Origin: Duganella levis
Lineage (GTDB): Bacteria > Pseudomonadota > Gammaproteobacteria > Burkholderiales > Burkholderiaceae_D
Length of the DNA: 64,000 bases
Direction: 5' to 3'
Assembly: GCF_009857605.1 (NCBI RefSeq)
Contig: NZ_WWCT01000006.1
Coordinates: 186,001 to 250,000 of the forward strand
In this document: positions 60,070 to 64,000 of the stretch, piece after piece
Layout: each line of letters begins with the position of its first letter
Position numbering within the stretch: the stretch's first letter is position 1
Translations under genes and position numbers: made by a program
The notes under the pieces: generated by a model
Database searches by the model: none
Seen by the model: only the letters and a program-made list of their open reading frames with translations
What the model was told of the DNA's origin: nothing

Positions 60070-61655
60070 TGGCCCTCCGCGCGGCGCTGATGGCGATGGT
60101 GTCGTTTATGGCGGCGCCGTCGCCGGCGACGGCAGGCACTTACACCAATCCGATCCTGAGCGGCTTCCACGCCGACCCAAGCATCTGCCGCGTGGGCGGC
60201 GACTATTACCTCGCCACCAGCAGCTTTGAATACTTCCCCGGTGTGCCGATTTACCACAGCAAGGACCTGGTCCACTGGCGCCAGATCGGCCACGCGCTCA
60301 CGCGCGCCAGTCAACTGAACCTGGCGCACACCCGCAGCTCGCAAGGCATCTACGCGCCTACGCTGCGCTGCCACGACGGCGTGTTCTATATGGTGACCAC
60401 CAATATGGAGGGCGGCGGCGCGTTCTATGTGCATACCAAAGACCCGGCCGGCGAATGGTCGGAACCGGTCTGGCTGAACGACCCAAGCTTCGCCATGGAC
60501 CCGTCGCTGTTCTTCGACGATGACGGCAAAGTCTATTACACCCGCCACGGCGGCGGTGAACACGGCGGCGTCTATCAGGCGGAAATCGACCTGAAAGCCG
60601 GCAAGCTGCTGGAGCAACCGCGCCTGATCTGGTCCGGCACCGGCGGTGTGTGGCCGGAAGGTCCGCATCTATATAAGTACAACGGCCTGTATTACCTGAT
60701 GATTTCCGAGGGAGGCACCTCGTATAACCACAGCCTGACGATGGCGCGTTCATCATCGCCATTCGGCCCGTTCACCGCCAATCCGTCGAATCCCATCCTC
60801 ACGCATCGCGACCACCCGGAACTGCCGCTACAGGCGACAGGCCACGGCGACTTGGTACAGACGCCGGAAGGAAAATGGTGGACGCCGCTGCTGGGCATAC
60901 GCCCGGTCGACAAGCTCCATCACCTTGGCCGCGAGACGCTGCTGGCGCCCGTCGCGTGGAACGATCAGGGCTGGCTGGTCGTCAACAAGGGCCAGCCGCT
61001 GGCGACCGAGATGGCGGCCGACGGACTGCCGCCCTCTTCGCCTTGGCCGGCGGAAGCTGTGCGCGATGATTTCAGCGCATCCCGGCTTGGCCTGCAATGG
61101 ACGCTGCTGCGCGGCCCCGGCGACGGCCTGTGGTCATTGACCGACCGTCCCGGCTACCTGCGCCTGAAAGGCAGCAGCGTCACCATGAACGACATCGCCC
61201 AGCCGGCGTTTGTCGCGCGGCGCCAGGAACATATGCGCATGCGCGCCGCCACGCAGCTGGAATTCCAGCCAAGCGAGGCCGCGCAGGCGGCTGGCCTGGT
61301 GCTCCGCCAGAATGAAAAGAACTACTACGAACTGCGCATCACCGGCACGCCGGAACGCCGCGTGGAACTGGTGGCGCGCGCAGGCGGTGTCACCACGCTC
61401 AAGGCGGCTGCGCCGCTGCCGCCAGGGCCGGTGCAGCTGCAAGTGGAGTCGTCGGCCAACCAATATACGTTCAGTTTTTGCAGCGGCGACGGGCCGCTCA
61501 AATTGATCGGCACTGCTCCCACCGCACCGCTGTCATCAGAATCGGCGGGTGGTTTTACTGGCGTCTTTATCGGCATGTACGCCGAAGGCGCAGGGAAGCA
61601 AACCATGCCGGCAGCAGATTTTGCCTGGTTCGATTACACACCGCTGGAAAAATAA
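60066..61655 (+). CDS. GH43 beta-xylosidase/arabinofuranosidase
   Basis: 529 residues from the ATG at 60066 (ATGA overlap). Signal peptide ending PATA-GTYTN. GH43 five-bladed propeller with catalytic base Asp37 in GFHADPSICR, the acid Glu198 in VWPEGPHLYKYNG, and a pKa-tuning Asp near SFAMDPSLFFDDDG. A C-terminal beta-sandwich (about 335-528) is the usual GH43 C2 domain. Cleaves xylose or arabinose ends from xylo-oligosaccharides. Confidence 0.92.
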   Translation: MMALRAALMAMVSFMAAPSPATAGTYTNPILSGFHADPSICRVGGDYYLATSSFEYFPGVPIYHSKDLVHWRQIGHALTRASQLNLAHTRSSQGIYAPTLRCHDGVFYMVTTNMEGGGAFYVHTKDPAGEWSEPVWLNDPSFAMDPSLFFDDDGKVYYTRHGGGEHGGVYQAEIDLKAGKLLEQPRLIWSGTGGVWPEGPHLYKYNGLYYLMISEGGTSYNHSLTMARSSSPFGPFTANPSNPILTHRDHPELPLQATGHGDLVQTPEGKWWTPLLGIRPVDKLHHLGRETLLAPVAWNDQGWLVVNKGQPLATEMAADGLPPSSPWPAEAVRDDFSASRLGLQWTLLRGPGDGLWSLTDRPGYLRLKGSSVTMNDIAQPAFVARRQEHMRMRAATQLEFQPSEAAQAAGLVLRQNEKNYYELRITGTPERRVELVARAGGVTTLKAAAPLPPGPVQLQVESSANQYTFSFCSGDGPLKLIGTAPTAPLSSESAGGFTGVFIGMYAEGAGKQTMPAADFAWFDYTPLEK

Positions 61656-61661
61656 AACGAT

Positions 61662-64000
61662 ATGAGACAACCCGTTCTTGCCGCCGGGGCCATGTTACTG
61701 GCCCTGCTTTGCCACGCCCTGCCCGCTCAGGCGCTGGGCCAGAAAAAACTGGCCTGGTTCGATCAACCGCCTGCCGATGCTGTGGCGCTGGCCCGCAACG
61801 GCCAAGCCGCGCGGCTGTATGTCGATTCATCCGACCATGTCGGTGTGCTGCGCGCCGCTGGCGACCTGCAGGCCGATATCGCACGCGTCAGCGCGACCAG
61901 ACCGGCGCTGGTCAAGGACGGCAAGCCGGCAGGCACGGACGTGATCATCATCGGCACCATCGGCAAGAGCGCATTGATCGACCAGTTGGTCGCCGCCGGC
62001 AAGCTGGATGTTTCAGCCATCAAGGGCAAGTGGGAAGGCTGGCAGGTGCAGACCGTGAGCAAGCCGCTGCCGGGTGTGGAGCGCGCGTTGGTAATAGCGG
62101 GTAGCGACAAGCGCGGCACCATCTACGGCATCTATGAGATGTCGGAGCAGATTGGCGTCTCGCCGTGGAATTGGTGGGCCGATGTGCCGGCGGCTAAGCA
62201 TGCAAGCTTGTATGCCTCGGCCCCGGCTGCGGTCAGCGATGCGCCGGTGGTGCAGTATCGCGGCATCTTCCTCAATGACGAAGCGCCGGCGCTGACCGAC
62301 TGGGTCAAGCAGCGCTACGGCGGCTTCAATCACCAGTTTTATGAAAAGGTGTATGAGCTGATCCTGCGCATGCGCGGCAATTATCTGTGGCCGGCCATGT
62401 GGGGCAAGGCGTTCTACGATGACGACAAATTGAACGGCAAGGTGGCCGACGACTACGGTGTCGTCATCGGCACCTCGCACCACGAGCCGATGATGCGCGC
62501 GCACGACGAATGGCGCCGTTACGGTGGTGGCAAGCCGTGGGACTACAACCGCAGCACCGACGCCCTGCGCGATTTCTGGACGCAGGGGCTGCGCGTGTCG
62601 CAAGGCCAGGAGAAGCTGATCACGCTGGGCATGCGCGGCGATGGCGACGAGCCGATGTCGGAAGGCGCCAATGTGTCGCTGCTGGAGCATATCGTCAGCG
62701 ACCAGCGCAGCATTATCGCCAAGGAGATCAATCCAGACGTGACCAAGGTGCCACAGGTATGGGCGCTGTATAAGGAAGTGCAGGAGTATTACGAGAAAGG
62801 CATGCGTGTGCCGGATGACGTGATGCTGCTGTGGTGCGACGACAACTGGGGCAACATCCGACGCCTGCCGACCGCCGAAGAACGCAAGCGCGCCGGCGGC
62901 GCCGGCATCTACTACCACTTCGACTATGTCGGCGGCCCGCGTTCGTACAAGTGGCTGAACGTCACGCCGCTGCCGAAGGTATGGGAGCAGATGCATCTGG
63001 CGTGGCAGTATCAGGCCAACCGCATGTGGATCGTCAATGTGGGCGATCTGAAGCCGATGGAGGTGCCGATTGAGTTCTTCCTGACCTATGCGTGGAATCC
63101 GGAAGCCTGGCCTGCCGAGCGGCTGCCTGATTATCTGAAGCTGTGGGCGACGCGCGAGTTCGGGTCGCAGTACGCAGACGATATCGCCGACATTGTGGCC
63201 AAGTACACCAAGTACAACGGCCGCCGCAAGCCGGAGCAGCTGGAGCCGACCACTTACAGCCTGGTGAACTATAACGAGGCGGCAAGCGTCGTCGAGGACT
63301 ACAACGCCATTGCGGCGCGGGCGGAGAAGATTTCCGCCGCGCTGCCGGCCAACAAGCGCGATGCGTTCTACCAGCTGGTGCTGTATCCGGTGAAGGCCAG
63401 CGCGGTGGTGAATGAGTTGTATGTCACGGCTGGCCTGAATCAATTGTATGGATTGCAGGGCCGCGCTTCGACCAATGATCTGGCAACGCGGGCGCGGGCT
63501 TTGTTTGCGCAGGATGCGGAACTGGTACGGCGCTATCACGAGGATATCAGCGGCGGCAAGTGGAACCAAATGATGTCGCAGACGCACCTGGGCTACACGT
63601 ACTGGAACCAGCCGCCGCGCAATGTGATGCCGCCGGTGACCGAGATGCAGGTGCCGAAAGAGGCTGATATGGGCGTGGCAGTGGAGGGCAACGCGCAGGT
63701 CTGGCCTGGACCGGGCGGCGAGGCGCTGGCCCTGCCGGCGCTGGATGTGTTTGAGAAGAAGGCGCGGTTTGTCGATATTTTCAATCGCGGGCAGCAGGCG
63801 TTTGACTACAAGGTGTCGGCCAGTGAGCCGTGGATTACGCTGGATAAGCCGGCGGGCAAGGTCGCGCGCCAGCAGCGCGTAATGGTGGATGTGCGCTGGG
63901 CGGAGGTGCCGGATGGGGTGCGCAGCGCCACGCTGACCATCTCGGGTGCCGGTGGCAAGACGACGGTCTCAGTTCCCCTGCGCAAACCGGCTGGCGCGGC
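61662..64000 (+). CDS. GH115 xylan alpha-1,2-glucuronidase, 3' truncated by window edge
   Basis: At least 779 codons, still open at the window end; family length is about 950-1000. Signal peptide (MRQPVLAAGAMLLALLCHA, cut near AQA). GH115 signature regions: DKRGTIYGIYEMSEQIGVSP, YRGIFLNDEAPALTDW, FYEKVYELILRMRGNYLWPA, TSHHEPMMRA, GMRGDGDEPM and LLWCDDNWGNIRRLP. Removes (4-O-methyl-)glucuronic acid side chains from xylan. Begins six bases after the GH43 stop, so in one operon with it. Confidence 0.93.
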   Translation, partial: MRQPVLAAGAMLLALLCHALPAQALGQKKLAWFDQPPADAVALARNGQAARLYVDSSDHVGVLRAAGDLQADIARVSATRPALVKDGKPAGTDVIIIGTIGKSALIDQLVAAGKLDVSAIKGKWEGWQVQTVSKPLPGVERALVIAGSDKRGTIYGIYEMSEQIGVSPWNWWADVPAAKHASLYASAPAAVSDAPVVQYRGIFLNDEAPALTDWVKQRYGGFNHQFYEKVYELILRMRGNYLWPAMWGKAFYDDDKLNGKVADDYGVVIGTSHHEPMMRAHDEWRRYGGGKPWDYNRSTDALRDFWTQGLRVSQGQEKLITLGMRGDGDEPMSEGANVSLLEHIVSDQRSIIAKEINPDVTKVPQVWALYKEVQEYYEKGMRVPDDVMLLWCDDNWGNIRRLPTAEERKRAGGAGIYYHFDYVGGPRSYKWLNVTPLPKVWEQMHLAWQYQANRMWIVNVGDLKPMEVPIEFFLTYAWNPEAWPAERLPDYLKLWATREFGSQYADDIADIVAKYTKYNGRRKPEQLEPTTYSLVNYNEAASVVEDYNAIAARAEKISAALPANKRDAFYQLVLYPVKASAVVNELYVTAGLNQLYGLQGRASTNDLATRARALFAQDAELVRRYHEDISGGKWNQMMSQTHLGYTYWNQPPRNVMPPVTEMQVPKEADMGVAVEGNAQVWPGPGGEALALPALDVFEKKARFVDIFNRGQQAFDYKVSASEPWITLDKPAGKVARQQRVMVDVRWAEVPDGVRSATLTISGAGGKTTVSVPLRKPAGA

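Overview
The window looks like the chromosome of a GC-rich, Gram-negative betaproteobacterium, most likely an Oxalobacteraceae member close to Massilia, Duganella or Rugamonas. This is inferred from protein style and gene mix (three TonB-dependent receptors, xylan and alginate enzymes, a Weimberg xylose operon, rhombosortase, many NarL-type regulators). No rRNA, tRNA, phage, insertion sequence or CRISPR array was seen. The first gene (dadA) and the last gene (GH115 glucuronidase) run off the window edges.

Left part (1-24 kb): dadA end, a TPR protein with a glycine-rich tail, a divergent LysR/metallo-hydrolase pair, and a NarL response regulator. Then comes a four-gene operon (XapX, amidohydrolase, DoxX, DUF1275), followed by a large propeller-type sensor kinase convergent with its probable NarL regulator. 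Next is an orphan LuxR protein with a degenerate receiver domain, and a small Cys/His protein ahead of a TonB receptor. An overlapping trio follows: CPBP-family membrane protein, rhombotarget lipoprotein, rhombosortase. The left part ends with a translationally coupled operon (TonB receptor, serine hydrolase, MaoC-like protein) and nnrU.

Middle part (22.8-36 kb): an RND tripartite efflux operon carries an intact diguanylate cyclase gene and a small secreted protein at its end, with a TetR-type operator-like palindrome upstream. Then follow an EF-hand protein with a clear terminator, a DUF3311/sodium-solute symporter pair, and a PafA-like phosphatase preceded by a near-consensus Pho box. An MFS exporter and a stand-alone receiver close this part.

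Accessory island (36.5-40.7 kb): an AT-richer stretch of small, co-oriented genes of unknown function, several broken or reduced to fragments. They are interleaved with nine or ten copies of a short imperfect hairpin repeat with a TGGCCG core, usually just downstream of a gene's 3' end. A mazEF-type toxin-antitoxin pair closes the island. This cassette-like arrangement is the least explained structure in the window.

Right part (40.8-64 kb): an alginate-type locus (two PL5-like lyases around a TonB receptor) with repeated operator-like sequences upstream. After a TetR/membrane-protein pair and a VOC protein comes a xylan/xylose locus. One strand carries xylX-xylB-xylC-xylD-xylF-xylG-xylH-GH3; the other carries SGNH esterase, GH43 and GH115. 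The two arms diverge around a xyl-box-like palindrome, so side-chain removal, xylo-oligosaccharide hydrolysis, xylose import and oxidation to 2-oxoglutarate semialdehyde are encoded back to back. The last Weimberg enzyme and the regulator are not in the window.
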